Shown one piece after another: positions 1-12,308 of a DNA stretch of 64,000 nucleotides (position 1 is the stretch's first letter; each line of letters starts with the position of its first letter). A program made the translations under genes and the position numbers. The stretch comes from Clavelina lepadiformis. Its lineage: Eukaryota > Chordata > Ascidiacea > Aplousobranchia > Clavelinidae. A model generated the notes under the pieces. The model was not told the DNA's origin. It saw only the letters and a list, made by a program, of their open reading frames with translations, and did no database searches. The stretch covers positions 4,650,001-4,714,000 of the forward strand of contig NC_135244.1 in the NCBI RefSeq assembly GCF_947623445.1, read 5' to 3'.

Positions 1-68
1 AGTGGTAAAATAGTTGCAACTTATAATACCTACTAAACTGTATGCAATGATGGTTAAATCTGCCTAAG

Positions 69-941
69 TTAATATATTATATGATGAACAAGGTTTACCC
101 ATTCTGTCTTTTGCTGGTCAATTTCAGATGGGTCTTGATTGTGGCATATATTGCAAAAACTCAACAATACATCATAGTCTGCAAAATGAAATAAATCTAT
201 CTGCATTTTTACATTAAAATACTTTGTTGTGAAAACAGTGCCAGTTACAAATACAACAACGAACAAAATAGTTAATCTGTTTAAAGTCAGGTTAAAAATG
301 TTGGTGGTTTTCCTATAAATCTCTTTTACATTAACTTTATACATAAGTATGGTTTAGTGCTCTTCTGGAAAATTATGTGGTATACTTCAACGACCTTAAA
401 CAACAACAAGGTCACAACATGCTACAAATACTGCAGTTCTAATTAAAAGCCCAACAGCCTCTCACCGGTGGAATCAAGCAGTAAATTGCCAAAGTCCATG
501 CGATACTTTTTGCAGGACTCGCTGTCCGTATCGATCTGTTCCTCGGAAGAACTTTCATTAAGGATTCTTTGAGCTTCCTGCAATATGCCACTTATTGATA
601 GAAAAGCTATTTTTTACAATCCAATTTGATTTTAGGAATATACACGATTACACATTGTGATGTCAAATAGTTTGAATTAGTGATAATATATACTAATAAT
701 AATAGTGATTATATATATACTTAATCTTCACAAATTTGAATTCATCCTTTCTAAAAATACCTTTAAAGCAAGTGAGCCACAATTCAAACTGTCTTGTTGC
801 CTTTCATGTTTGCTATGCTGAAACATCCATTTATCCCAAGTGCCACAAAAACATTTGCCATTAGCACGTAAAAATGATCTAAAATACACTTACAATATCA
901 GAGACTCAGAGTAATATGTATTGAGATCAGTAATGTTATAT
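69..941 (-). CDS. 3' end of an unrecognised multi-exon gene (four terminal exons)
   Basis: Four exons read on the minus strand with matching phases: 894-941, 761-878, 466-577 and 69-178 (stop at 69). Acceptors are TTTAG or GCAG and donors are GTAAGT, GTATTT and GTGAGA. The joined frame gives about 128 residues with no stop. It contains a CxC cluster (GKCFCGTWDKW), a Ser/Glu-rich acidic stretch (NESSSEEQIDTDSES) and a Cys pair close to the C terminus (FCNICH), which could bind metal. The open frame extends upstream of the last exon to 344, but the phase-1 acceptor at 179 fits the neighbouring exon and gives a natural join. I do not recognise the family. The 5' exons would lie at higher coordinates; directly upstream is the minisatellite, and no further exon was found before the receptor gene, so the start is unknown. 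Confidence 0.6.
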
Positions 942-1024
942 CTAAATCAGAATAATAACAACAATTTACAGTAAAGACACATAAATAAAAAAGTTGGTCA
1001 TGCCACGAAATAATTACTCAAAAT

Positions 1025-2180
1025 TTTCAACAGTCCATGGATTGTGTCGTGTCCAGCTTATAGATGCCTATAACTGTATCACTTTAGCCTAACCCAAAAC
1101 CGTACATGGACGTTTTTCCAATATCCATCATTTAATTTTAAACCTAGATCCCAAAACCCTTAAATGGACGTTAATCCAAAATACATCATTTAAGTCTATC
1201 CCAAAACCCATGGACGTCTTTGCATGTCCCATCATTTCTGCATATCACCCCAAAACTGTCCATGCTTGCTGGATGCTGACATCATATCCACTATTTAAGC
1301 CTATCCCATAACTGTCCATGGACACTTTCATCATATTCGCTATTTAAGCTTTTCCTAAAATCGTCCATGGACGTTTTTTAAGCCTATCTCAAAACAGTCC
1401 ATGGATACTTCATCATATCCACTATTTAAGCCTATCCTATAACCGTCCATGGATACTTCATCATATTCGCTATTTAAACCTATCCCATAACTGTCCATAG
1501 ATACTTCATCATATCCACTATTTAAGCCTATCCCATAACCGTCCATGGATACTTCATCATATCCACTATTTAAGCCTATCCCAAAACAGTCCATGGACAC
1601 TACCGGTACATCATATCCACTATTTAAGCCTATCCCAAAACAGTCCATGGACACTACCGGTACATCATATCCACTATTTAAGCCTACCCCAAAACAGTCC
1701 ATGGACACTTCATCATATCCACTATTTAAACCTATCCCATAACTGTCCATAGATACTTCATCATATCCACTATTTAAACCTATCCCATAACCGTCCATGG
1801 ATACTTCATCATATCCACTATTTAAACCTATCCCATAACCGTCCATGGATACTTCATCATATCCACTATTTAAGCCTATCCCATAACCGTCCATGGATAC
1901 TTCATGATATCCACTATTTAAGCCTATCCCATAACCGTCCATGGATACTTCATCATATCCACTATTTAAGCCTATCCCATAACTGTCCACGGACATTTTC
2001 ATCATCTCGCTATTTAAGCTTATCCTAAAATCGTCCATGGACGCTTTTTAAGCCTAATCCCACAACCGTCCATGGACGCTTTCCTCATATCCGCTATTTA
2101 AGCTTTTCCTAAAATCGTCCATGGACGCTTACGCAAAAATCGTCCATTTTCAACCGTCCATGGACGATCCGCGGATTGCG
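1025..2180. repeat. Minisatellite, 48-bp unit, about 20 copies
   Basis: A tandem array whose unit runs tccatggatacttcatcata, then tccactatttaagcctatcc, then cataaccg (48 bp). Copies between about 1390 and 1990 are nearly identical. Copies toward both edges are degenerate and irregular in length. Two adjacent copies near 1590-1680 carry a 6-bp insertion containing ACCGGT, making 54-bp units. Because 48 and 54 are multiples of three, frames stay open on both strands, giving a long repetitive minus-strand frame that is best explained as a by-product. Similar words (ggattgtgtcgtgtccag and ggattgcgtcgtgtccag) sit near each end (1039 and 2173). Confidence 0.95.
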
Positions 2181-2234
2181 TCGTGTCCAGGTTTTACCCA
2201 GTGCCTATTTCAACGCCTAATGGTGCGTTATATC

Positions 2235-2577
2235 CAGGGTTGCCATATCGTCCTTATTTCTAAGATTTGTCCTTATTTGGAAGGTCCGTGTCTTAGAAAA
2301 TGTTTTGTCCTTTTTTCTGAGAAATGTCCTTATTTTCACTTGCGTCCTTATTTTCGTCTTATTTTTTTGGGCAGAGGTTCGTATTTTGGGCATTTTGACA
2401 CCTTTAGTGTACCATTTTGTACCAAAGAGATACAAAAATGAGAACATGCAAATAGTATCTCGTTTTTTCATTTTTGGAACATTGATTGCCTTCTCCTGTT
2501 GTGCACTGATTAAGGTAGTATTGTTCTTTTGTTTCCTGTTCGTCCTTATTTTTGAGTCCAGACCGATGGCAACCCTG
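2235..2577. mobile_element. hAT-type MITE with CAGGGTTGCCAT termini
   Basis: The ends form a terminal inverted repeat: CAGGGTTGCCAT on the left and ATGGCAACCCTG on the right. The flanks are GTTATATC (2227-2234) and GTTATATA (2578-2585), a 7/8-matching 8-bp target duplication typical of hAT elements. There is no transposase; the interior has repeated 'gtccttatttt' words. A second, shorter copy lies at about 26775-27009, sharing the internal gcattgattgccttctcctg-like core and the right end. The short frames inside are not genes. Confidence 0.85.
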
Positions 2578-3003
2578 GTTATATATCATTGGCCTAATTT
2601 TGGCGCCAAGTCTAGGTTTCTATGTTCATGTGATTCAAAAACAATTATATGCATGCAAGACACTGGGCGTCGCATTTGAGCAAAACGATTAATTAAATTA
2701 TTATCGACAACAAATACAAAAACGACCGGAGAACAACAAAGGTACGAAGCAATGACATAAAAAGTTATGTACAAAATTCCGATTTAAAATTGAATTCGAA
2801 TCCGCATATTTTTGAACTTTCGCATCTTTTTACGTTTTCATCGGGCATTGTTTTAGTAAAGTTTCTCTTCCAGCTTTTCTCCTACGAAATACGAATATGT
2901 TTAGATCTTCTTATATATTAATTATCTGTAAGCTTTTTTGCAGCAAAACTTACGCGGAAACGTCACATGTGTTTAAACTGACATACGATGTTTATGAGTT
3001 TGT

Positions 3004-3498
3004 GGTGAAACTACATTTCTTATAACAAGTAAAACATCCCTATAATAACCTAGTCCCTAATAACCTATTTTTGGCAATGCACCCCATTCGTCTACTTTCC
3101 GCCCATTAAAATGGTCCAGAATACGGGAATTTATTCCCATTGTAATGGTTAAAAGTATGCCTTTCTTACCCTAGAGTAAGATATATGCCTTTGGAATGGG
3201 GAGAATTTTACTTCGGCCCAAGTATGGTTTGTGAACCCTATTCGTCTATTTTTCCGCCCATTAAAATGGACCTGCTTTCAGCAATGGGGTTTCCCACAAA
3301 CCATATTTCTGCCGAAGTAAACATCTCCCCATTCCAAATGCATATTTCTTACTCTAGGGTAAGAAAGGCATACTTCCTGCCATTCGAATGCGAAAATATT
3401 ACCGCATTTCCATTCATTTCAATGGGCGGAAAGCAGACGAATCGGGTGGGTGAAACTACATTTCTTATAACAAGTAAAACATCCCTATAATAACCTAG
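3004..3498. mobile_element. Foldback (long inverted repeat) element between 50-bp direct repeats
   Basis: Positions 3080-3240 are largely the reverse complement of 3287-3450: cattcgtctactttccgccc on the left pairs with the gggcggaaagcagacgaatg-type right end, and ttaccctagagtaag pairs with cttactctagggtaa. A further direct copy of the outer arm starts near 3239. The palindrome is flanked by an apparently perfect 50-bp direct repeat at 3004-3053 and 3449-3498 (begins ggtgaaactacatttcttat). That is far too long for an ordinary target-site duplication. Short frames inside the arms are artefacts. Confidence 0.8.
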
Positions 3499-4180
3499 GC
3501 TATAGCTTTCCAGCTGTGGACTAGCATATGGTGAAGAAAATGAGTTTTAGTCAAATAAGATTTTTAGAAGATTTTCAAGAATCAATTTTTCGAATTTATT
3601 AGAGAAACTATTTGCTGCTATGAAACCAAGGTAATAATAAAATGGTAAAATAAAACGGTTTCTGAACAGCAATAAAACGTTTTGGTTAGGTCAGTATATA
3701 CTATATACGGATTGCAAACCGTTCGAGTTTTATGCTTTTTTAGACACGGCATAGGAAACAAAATGCAATTTTGTCACACCAGTAGAAAACTGGTTTGCCT
3801 AACGAATTTTCAGATCGAGTGACGTATTGAAGCACTGAAGCCTCAAACTGCTATTTGGCAGACCAAATCGTTGCGGAGTTTACAAATAATGTTACGTCTT
3901 ATATAAAAATCTCCATTGCCAAAGGATAAACATAAAAATAGATTTAGATTGAAACAGCAAAAACAAGGAACTATTACTGCACCTTTTTAATGCAAACGGT
4001 ACCAAAAAATCACAACAGAAGCGATAGAATCGAATAAAAACGAACTAAAGAAAAGCTTATTTTACTGCACGTGAGGGTTTAAAAAGGGTTCGAGAATTAA
4101 CAACACTTTGGCACAGAATTCAAAGCGCTTTGAAGGACGCAGTCAGGTTTGCCAACAAACGCAAGCCAGAATCAAGCGTT

Positions 4181-4186
4181 TTTATT
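4181..4186 (-). promoter_or_regulatory. Candidate poly(A) signal overlapping the receptor stop codon
   Basis: On the minus strand AATAAA is formed by the last codon and the TAA stop of the receptor (ACAAAATAAAAACG). It is the nearest canonical hexamer to the 3' end of the gene and would give a very short 3' UTR. Use is inferred only. Confidence 0.35.
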
Positions 4187-7100
4187 TTGTTGACACCTTA
4201 TAAATGTGTTGTAAACTGTCACCGGATTGACGTGGTGGGTTGCTATTGATCAACTGATGAGGGCCGGTATTTCTCCGCCAATCCTGCTGCTGGTTGCCTG
4301 GCAAATGTGACGTAGGGATAATGTTGACAGTGGGCACTGCTGGCTCCCAAGAGGGCGCACTCGGTTGTGTAGCAGTAGGTAGATGTGTTGATCTTGCAGT
4401 TGGGTAATTTGCTGGATAATGACCTGGGAAGTTAGTCTTGGCTCGGGTACCGCATCTGGAATGAGTGGTGGAGTAGGAGAATTCTGGAGCGCCCCGCGGA
4501 AATTGACCTCGGATTTTCCCGTCCCCATAAGGACGGTTTGCTCGGGACTTCCTCCTGCAGTCACGCACGCAGCAATACGTTAATCCTGCTCCCACTGCGA
4601 GGATCACAACTCCACTGAGGATGGATGCGATGAGAGCGATTTGGAAGTTTGTCAATCCTGGAATCCCGTTATCTGGAAAAAGTTGCAAGTTTAGGCATAC
4701 AAACGTCGGTCAGCATTGGCATAGGTTTACCGTTACCATTCTACTGTACAAAACAATAGTATTCAAGTACATGCTTTAATTAACAAGGATTACGACATAA
4801 AAGCGATAATGTAACCACAATCAAGTACAACTACGCGATAAAAACCTGCGTAACGCACCTTCTTCGCAAACAACAGGCATCCCTGACCATTCTTTACCAT
4901 TACTTTGCGTACATCTCCGCGTATCCATTCCAACTAACTTGTAACCTTTGTTGCAAGAATACACGATTTCCCAACCGTACTCTACCATCCGTCCGAGCTC
5001 TAGGCTCGCCCTTGATCCGTTCACCATTGTGAGGAGCCCCTTGGCGTTTTCAGAAGGCATGACGTCTGAGTTGACTTCGCAAAAGATATCTATATGTATG
5101 GACGGTCAGTTAGATTGCCGTCGTCGTTGAATTAAGTGTAAGCAAAGTAAGCCCAATGTGTACAAAGATGTGTAACTTTTGAACCCAAAAATGCTTGGAA
5201 AAAGTCTCGCTTTAAAGATAAGCATTAAATTGTAGTATATTCGTGTACCCCAAAAAACAAATGAGTACATAAACCGCGCAATACTTAAAAAATCAGGCAA
5301 ACGCACCCTCGGGCTACATTACAGCCACGTGCTCACCGCTGCAAAGCACATGCAGCGATATATTGCCTGTAGTAAGTAAAGAACATAAAACAAAGCTTAG
5401 CTCATACAATCTGACAATGGTGTACTTAAAATGACAAATTGAAGAAACGCGCTGTCAGACAGTTAATTATGTAAACCGGACAATAATCCGATACCTACAA
5501 AGTCATTTTCGAGCATAATTATCGTATAGTTGCAATTAACAGAACCGGTAAAGCGACTGTTCTTTTTATGTCGTCCGGTATATTCAGTTAAAGTGGCTGA
5601 GCTGAGATTGGTTACATGTTTAATTAACTTTTCGCCAAATGTTTTGTGGCACCACAAAAAATGTCCGTGTCTGCATAGTATTAATGTTACGAGTTTAGAC
5701 CTATTAATAGCTTCATAGGTAAATGAAAATAATGTCACGCTACTTTTAGCATTTGGCCAAAGAAAACACACATACTGAATGTTCAAAAGGGGGCCTTACC
5801 CGGTGAGATTTCTCGTTCGATGGTGTTTATTGCTGACATTTTGTCTTTGAAATTGTTTAGCAAGATAAACTGTTATAGCAATAAGCTAACGTTCTAAAAC
5901 AAAATGTTTCGATTGTTAAAACATTCATACTAGCTACTACAGCAATGCTATCGCATGTTACTATTAATATTTCAGTATTTGCCTTGGAATACAATATAGC
6001 GTCCACATTATTTAACACTGCCTTTCATTCTTAGAAGTGTCCAGTCTGTCAGTGTTTATTGTACTCTAAATTCTGCTAAAACTCATTTGGTCATTTATAC
6101 TGAAACTCACTTTCAGCTAAAACCAATCTCACCGCCCCTCTATGACGTATTATCTGTCTTATACAATGCAATCTGATGACGTCTTTTAACACGACGGGGT
6201 ATCTCCAGAACTCAGTTAACTCATAAATAAACTTTAACCTGAAATACTTTTTCAAGTAGAAACGTTTTCTGATGTTTTCGAAGTAACAGACACTACACAG
6301 ACCCTCGATAGCCAGTTACCGAAAGCAGGGCGTATACAACGACTGAGCAACAACTACAATAGAAATTTAGATAGCTACCTGCTTGGCTGAACGCAGATAA
6401 GGCTTCTAATTTGTGAACAAAAAAAAGTAACTCGCGTTGAAGTAGTTTAATTATCTTTATCGGTTTCGTTATTGTTAGTTAATTGCCATTTTTTGGCGCT
6501 AATAGTAAGCACGATTGAAAACCTTATACGCAGCAACGCAACTGAAACGAATGAAATGATGCACAAAAAAACTTCAATGCACGTTTCCTGAGTTGACGTT
6601 ATCAGATTGACAACCACACTCCTGTCTTTGCGCTCTGCATATGTTCCTTTTTATGACGTATGAATGTCGCGGGTGACCAAACCCTGGTTGCCGTTTGTCG
6701 CTTTTTTTGTGCGAACACGGAAACTAAACACAACATTCTCTGATGGTTTTGCAAAAATTGCTATTTACTGCAATAACGCTTCAGCGTATTGGTGTATTGG
6801 CCCATTTTCAAAAAGCGTTTAATAATTGTTTTGATTTACTTAACATAAAAGTTGTTCTAATATGTTTGTAAGTTCAACCAAATACAAAGTATTGTGGCAA
6901 TCTAATATCAATATAACTTCAATAAAAAGTGGTGTATCCGTTTGATAGCAGAAAACTTAATGCAACGTTTTTTCACGGCAGTGTAGCTGTTGTAGACATT
7001 TTCTATCTTCCATTCCCCACTAAACTAGCTAACAAACTTAATAAATAATAATTAATCAATTCACTAATGCTGCACCAAGCAAAATATAATCAGCTAGGAA

Positions 7101-10100
7101 ATTCCAATCGATTTCTGAATTACTCACGGTCACAAGCAGGCAAATCGTAGTCGTCCGCGTTACTCCATTTTCCTTCACTGCTGCAGAATATCGTCGTTTG
7201 TATCCCCGGATCGTTCACCAAAGTATAACCTCTCACGCAGCTATACTGTACCGTTGGTCCGTTGAACCTATAATCTTCTGGCTTCCCAATAATGGTTACT
7301 CCTGGATATTCGGGTAGCATTGGTTCCCCGCAGCGCACGGCTGAGTTTTTAAAGTTCAACGTTTTACTTACGTTTGCAACAGAAACGCTACGACAGGCAG
7401 TTTCGTTGCTTGAAGATTTATTATTATCAAGACGAACCATCACGGATACTGGGGGGAAGAATGGATAACGAAACTGCTTATTCACCTGTGCAAGGGTTGG
7501 ATATGTCGTTCCAGGTATTGTCGTTTTGACAAATGCGCTTCGTCTTCACATCAGTCATGTTGTAACCAATATCGCATCCAAGTATCACCACTTCGCCTCC
7601 ATACACAGTTTGGCTAGTGCTGCCCTCTTTGATCAAAGCACCTTCGTATTCCGGTCCGTAGAAGTTCTTGCATTCTTGAAAACAAAGCAAGTATAGCAGC
7701 ATGACAGATTTTTAGGCATCGGACACACCTGATATTCATCCCACTCTCCCTGTTTCATGCTTGTACATTACGTTTTTCATGTGTTGTGTACAACTTTCAT
7801 CGTTAAACGACTCAACGCGATTTCCCCTAATTTTGTTCCATGTAAACGAACCTGAATCGGTGCTAAATCCTTTGAAGAATGTGTCAAAACCATCGTAGGC
7901 GACCTCGTTGTCGGTTTTAAAATGAATCCTCATTTGACTTGTTGATGATTGTAAGACACTGGGCACTTTGTCTCCGCATAGTGTCGCCATCCACTTGTCT
8001 GCATCCTCGCGCGGACCATCGTAAATGATCAGCTTGTCTCGTTCACAGACGCCATCCACTGAATCTTCAAGACGAAATCTGAAACGTCAAAAAAATATTT
8101 TTCATGACTTGCGAAAAAACTCGTAAATGGAAAAGCTTCGACGTGGTCAGCATATTTTATATCGCATTTGCTTAAGAAAAAATTAATGCTACATTATTTT
8201 GCACAATCAATGAAATTTCAAATTTGTAGTTTTCTCAACGAAGCTTTACACCATAACAAAAGGAAGGCAAAATAGTTGAAAAGAAACTGGGACGACACGT
8301 ATAATTAATTGTCTATACTAAAACTTTACAAAAGATTGAATACATGCTTTTTCAAATTCCAAAGTATGGTGTAGGCCTATGTGAAAAATAGTCAGGAAAG
8401 CGTAAAAAGTGCATATTCTCACTCAATTTACATAGAAATTTTATTTTATTCATCCTAATAGGCTTTCTCATAAATGATTATGCAATATATCGATCAATCT
8501 TTTGTCAGTAAAACAGATTAAATTTCACTTAAAAATATTACCTGATAAATTCCAATTTTATGGTCTGAGGTGGGGGCACACTTATTATCCATTGACAGTT
8601 GGCTCCGTTGGGATACGCAAAGGGATAATTCGGGGACTTTATTCCGTTTTCGAATACCAGTCCCCCACAGTTAGCATCCGTCACGAGACCGTAATCGGTT
8701 TCTGCGAATGACAAAAACGTTTTACTCGTGTTTTGCTTCAAGGAAAACTTTTACACGCGTCATAAAACTGAATTCAAAGTTTGATGACTTTTGTTATGTA
8801 ATAAATGACATCGGTGACAAGACGAACGTTGCAAAAGCAACGCAACGCAACCTTCACAGAAGGTAAATATTTTTACAGCTTTCGCTTATTATGAAATAAC
8901 TGAAGTGTAAATCTCGCCGAACTTTGCATGACGATTATTATAATTAAATAAAAACATAGACAGTAACACCAATATGAAGCATGTAGTATTATATTCCGGA
9001 AAAATCTAAAATACGACAAACAACGAAAAAAAGTTCAAAAACTCACTTCTTATTTTATCTTGCCACCTTCGATCGGCATTTACTGCAAAACAAGAAAATC
9101 CGTCGCCTTGGTAACCACGTGCGCATGCGCACGTGTAAGCTCCTTTTGTATTGAGACAATTGGCATGTACATCGCATTTGTGCAAGTTACGGTCGACGCA
9201 TTCGTTTATATCTGTGAATACATAAGACTGAAAAACTGCCTATGTAGTAAAATTGGGGCGGGTTCATGCGAACACAAATATCACGTAGGTAAACACGAGC
9301 GAATCTCGAATCTAATCGAATCAGTAGCAAACGATCAACCTTGGATTACAACATGACTATGGCCGCTAAAAATTGCTTTGTTTCAGAAAAAATATAACTA
9401 AATAATGATTAATACAATAAAAAGTAATTAAATAATTTTTTTATGGAATGCTGTCCCTTTGGACAAGTCTAAACTACATCATCATTATTGGAAACATCGA
9501 TGTATTTATATAGGTAATGTTGTATTCGGATTCACCAGTTTCAGTATGGTTCTATCACTTTTTTTGCCCAAATAATTTACTCTCGCGATATTTGCTGAAT
9601 CAAATCGGGTTTGGCTTCTTATCGGCCCACGCCCGATATATAGATCAAACCATTAAACTACATACGACGTTGTTAGGGGCACAGTAACGTTCTTATAAAC
9701 ATGACATACCAGCTTGACACGAAACATTAGCCTTTCTACACTCACCTTGGCATTTTGCGGTCCCGCCAATCCAGGTGCCGTTAAGAGCACACGTTATTCG
9801 CGTGATCTGCCTTCCTGCTGATTCCGGTGTGTAGCCTGGACGACATCTTATAGCAAGACTCGAGTTGACAGAATACAATACCCCTATCATTGCCACTCCG
9901 CTGTTCAACTTGGGACGTTGGCAGTCTTTATCAAAATACATTTATGTCATTGAACATATTTGTTGAATAGAGCAAAAGAAGTTATGGGTACATTTTTATC
10001 CGTTAGCAATGGTTAGTAGGCTATACAAAAAGGCTTTGTTTACGTGGAATGAATGTATTATACCTGGAACACAGCGATAATACACAGACAAGTAATTATT

Positions 10101-12308
10101 AGTATTTGAACAAGGCGCTCCGTCTTCCTTAAGGGGAATTCCCATATTCTGGTCAGCTGCAATCAAATCGCATTTTCGTTTTCCGATGCATTTTGATCTG
10201 GCACGTTCCAAAGCGTCCGAAGAGGCACAAATTTCCTGGCTTTCCGAATAACCGCAAACGTTGTTCAACTTGCTCCGACCATACTCGGCGGAAACGATGT
10301 AAACCGACGTTTCCGGTTCACATAAGATTACGATCTTGTTGTTGTTAGCCTTGGATCCCGCACAAGCTATCCGTCGTTTACTTTCTGGGAGATCTAAACA
10401 TGTTTGAACCTTGATTAGATGACTGGAAACAATTTGTGCTTTTGACAATTTTGTCTCCGTTTTATGTTTAAAAGACTTGGTTGATGACCCAAAATGATTG
10501 AATGACGTCGCACAACGGGCCTTAACGAAACGAAGTGACCGTACTGATAGGCATTAGGTAAAAATTTCATCTGTGTCCTCAATGCGTGATGACCTAATTT
10601 TCTTAATGTATGTTACCAGCACGCATTGATCAGGAAAATTTGTGTGAAAACATGTTTAAATACAAGAACGTCACATGACACAACTGAACCATTTGCATTT
10701 TAAAGAATTTCATAAATAACTTTTATGCTTTCGACAAAATCGTGTCATACTTGCCGGAGGGGACACTTTAGTTTATAAAGTCCTAGAATATGGCGATATA
10801 AAAATAAAATTAATTATCTCGCCGTATTTAAGCACTAATCTCTAACAATACGTTGTAAAAGGTGGCGATTATGGGTCAGAAGAATAGGTATATATAAAAA
10901 GTTACATGCAAAAAGCAAAATTTTATTTATATGAAGGGTTCAATAAAAATTATAGATTTAGATTACAAGAAATATTTAGGATGTTATAGTTTAATAAGAC
11001 ACCATGAAATATAACTACAAACGTACGATTTTTCCCGGTAAAACAACGAAAGCTTTTAAAAGGTAACAAAAAATGGAGTATATACTTTCATGTATAAGGG
11101 ATGCAACTTGAAAACTGGTTTTGCTGGCCAGCGAGTAATAATACAAAATCATCATCAAATGTCTGCGTTATATAACAGACAAAACCATTATCGTTTGTTC
11201 TTAAAGACTTTTGCAAACCATCCGTATTATAATTTTACTGAAATTAAATTTTGTACAGTATATAACATGAACGAAAATTTGGAGAGCAGTAAGCTTGCGT
11301 ATATAAAACGTAAATAGCTATATTTAAAAAAAATGTGTAATTAAAATCTTACGCAACTATTTGATCTATGAAATCAAGAAAAACCAATGTAAAAAAACCA
11401 ACCAATTTAACAATGTTAAAAATTCATCAACCTTAATACTGATGAAAACGGCCAAGTTGCTAAATTGATAGCTATGTGTGACGTCACAAGACTACTGTGA
11501 GTACAAGTCATCTCTATATCAATTTCAATTTTTTGTAGAAGTTCAGAGTAATTAAACTAAAGTGTGAGATCATTGAACATGTATTCTTTTTGTATGTAGC
11601 TTGTCTCACGCTCCAGGCCAAATAGATACTGTAAATAGACGTGATATGCTTATGAGCAAAAACGCGCACTATAACAGAAAATGTTGAGCCATGCTGTGGG
11701 CAGTTTCCACATATCTGGTGAACCTAGCTAAAAGTTTAGACAGCAATTTTATATTTACAGCCTTCGATCAAAAACGAACCTTGCAAATAAGCCATCAACG
11801 GTTTTTATCGCAATTAAAACGCTTTATACTGTGCACAGTTTCCAGTAATAAAAACATTTAAGGTGCAAAGCGTGAATCGATGAGAAGTATATTAACCAAT
11901 GAAAACCCAAAACAAATTCAAACTATTATTATACGTCACTTCAGTAAAAAACAATAAATGATTGGGAAATCACAGCACGTGACATCATTTCGCCGCAGCA
12001 GGGGGTTTCAAATCCATAGGAAGCACCGAATGAGTAAAGTATATAGCTGAATGACATATGCATACGATTTGACAACAACTACCAAAGCGAAAAATTACCA
12101 ACACGAGAATACAGGTACATGAAAATAAGACAAAAACTAAACAGATATGTTCTATAGTTTTACAGTATATATATACAACCACATATATATTGCTATAAAC
12201 TAGAATCATCTTACCATAAGGTGACCTTTTCCACCTCACGTTCTTCTTAGCAGAAAATGAATAACACCAAGCAACACAGTGCAAAAGAACCAGCAACTTT
12301 AGTTTCAT
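4182..12308 (-). CDS. Transmembrane receptor: SUEL lectin - sushi - cbEGF - CUB - 3x sushi - TM
   Basis: Ten exons join in one frame of 760 codons: 12215-12308, 10064-10393, 9746-9925, 9047-9211, 8542-8701, 7852-8078, 7486-7674, 7128-7340, 4859-5089, 4182-4672. All junctions are phase 1 except the one inside the CUB domain (phase 2), the classic arrangement for shuffled extracellular modules. Order: signal peptide (MKLKLLVLLHCVAW), SUEL/galactose-binding lectin (~33-141; ACAGSK, SAEYGR, YLSVYYRC), sushi (142-201), calcium-binding EGF (DINECVDRN; 202-256), CUB (257-385; NCGG, CERDKLIIYDG), sushi (386-448), sushi (449-519), sushi (520-596), TM helix (~608-630) and a ~125-residue Pro/Ser/Asn-rich cytoplasmic tail. 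The domains suggest glycan or complement-like ligand binding at the cell surface; the ligand is unknown. The second CUB exon ends at the GTTCGT donor, because the frame stops before the next possible donor. The SUEL acceptor at 10394 is weak. Confidence 0.88.
5800..5839 (-). other. Possible cassette mini-exon or alternative first exon of the receptor
   Basis: Within the 2-kb intron before the last sushi exon, the minus strand has ATG and 13 codons (MSAINTIEREISP) ending exactly at a strong donor, CCGG|GTAAGG, in phase 1. Acceptors AAAG|AC and TCAG|CA just upstream or within it would also give phase 1, so a symmetric 1-1 exon of 33-45 nt could be inserted without shifting the frame. As a first exon it would give a short isoform with no signal peptide. 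Phase and donor are seen in the sequence; use is untested. Confidence 0.3.

Noticed and set aside
1355-2038. 227-codon minus-strand frame of GYGIGLNSGYDEVSMD repeats (and a plus-strand counterpart at 1545-1742)
   Set aside because: Explained by a 48-bp tandem repeat whose length is a multiple of three; no start context, splice or domain evidence.
2217-2679. Several overlapping frames on both strands
   Set aside because: They lie inside or across the hAT-type MITE and consist of its low-complexity interior.
3185-3490. 101-codon plus-strand frame
   Set aside because: Falls within the foldback arms; palindromic DNA, not a gene.
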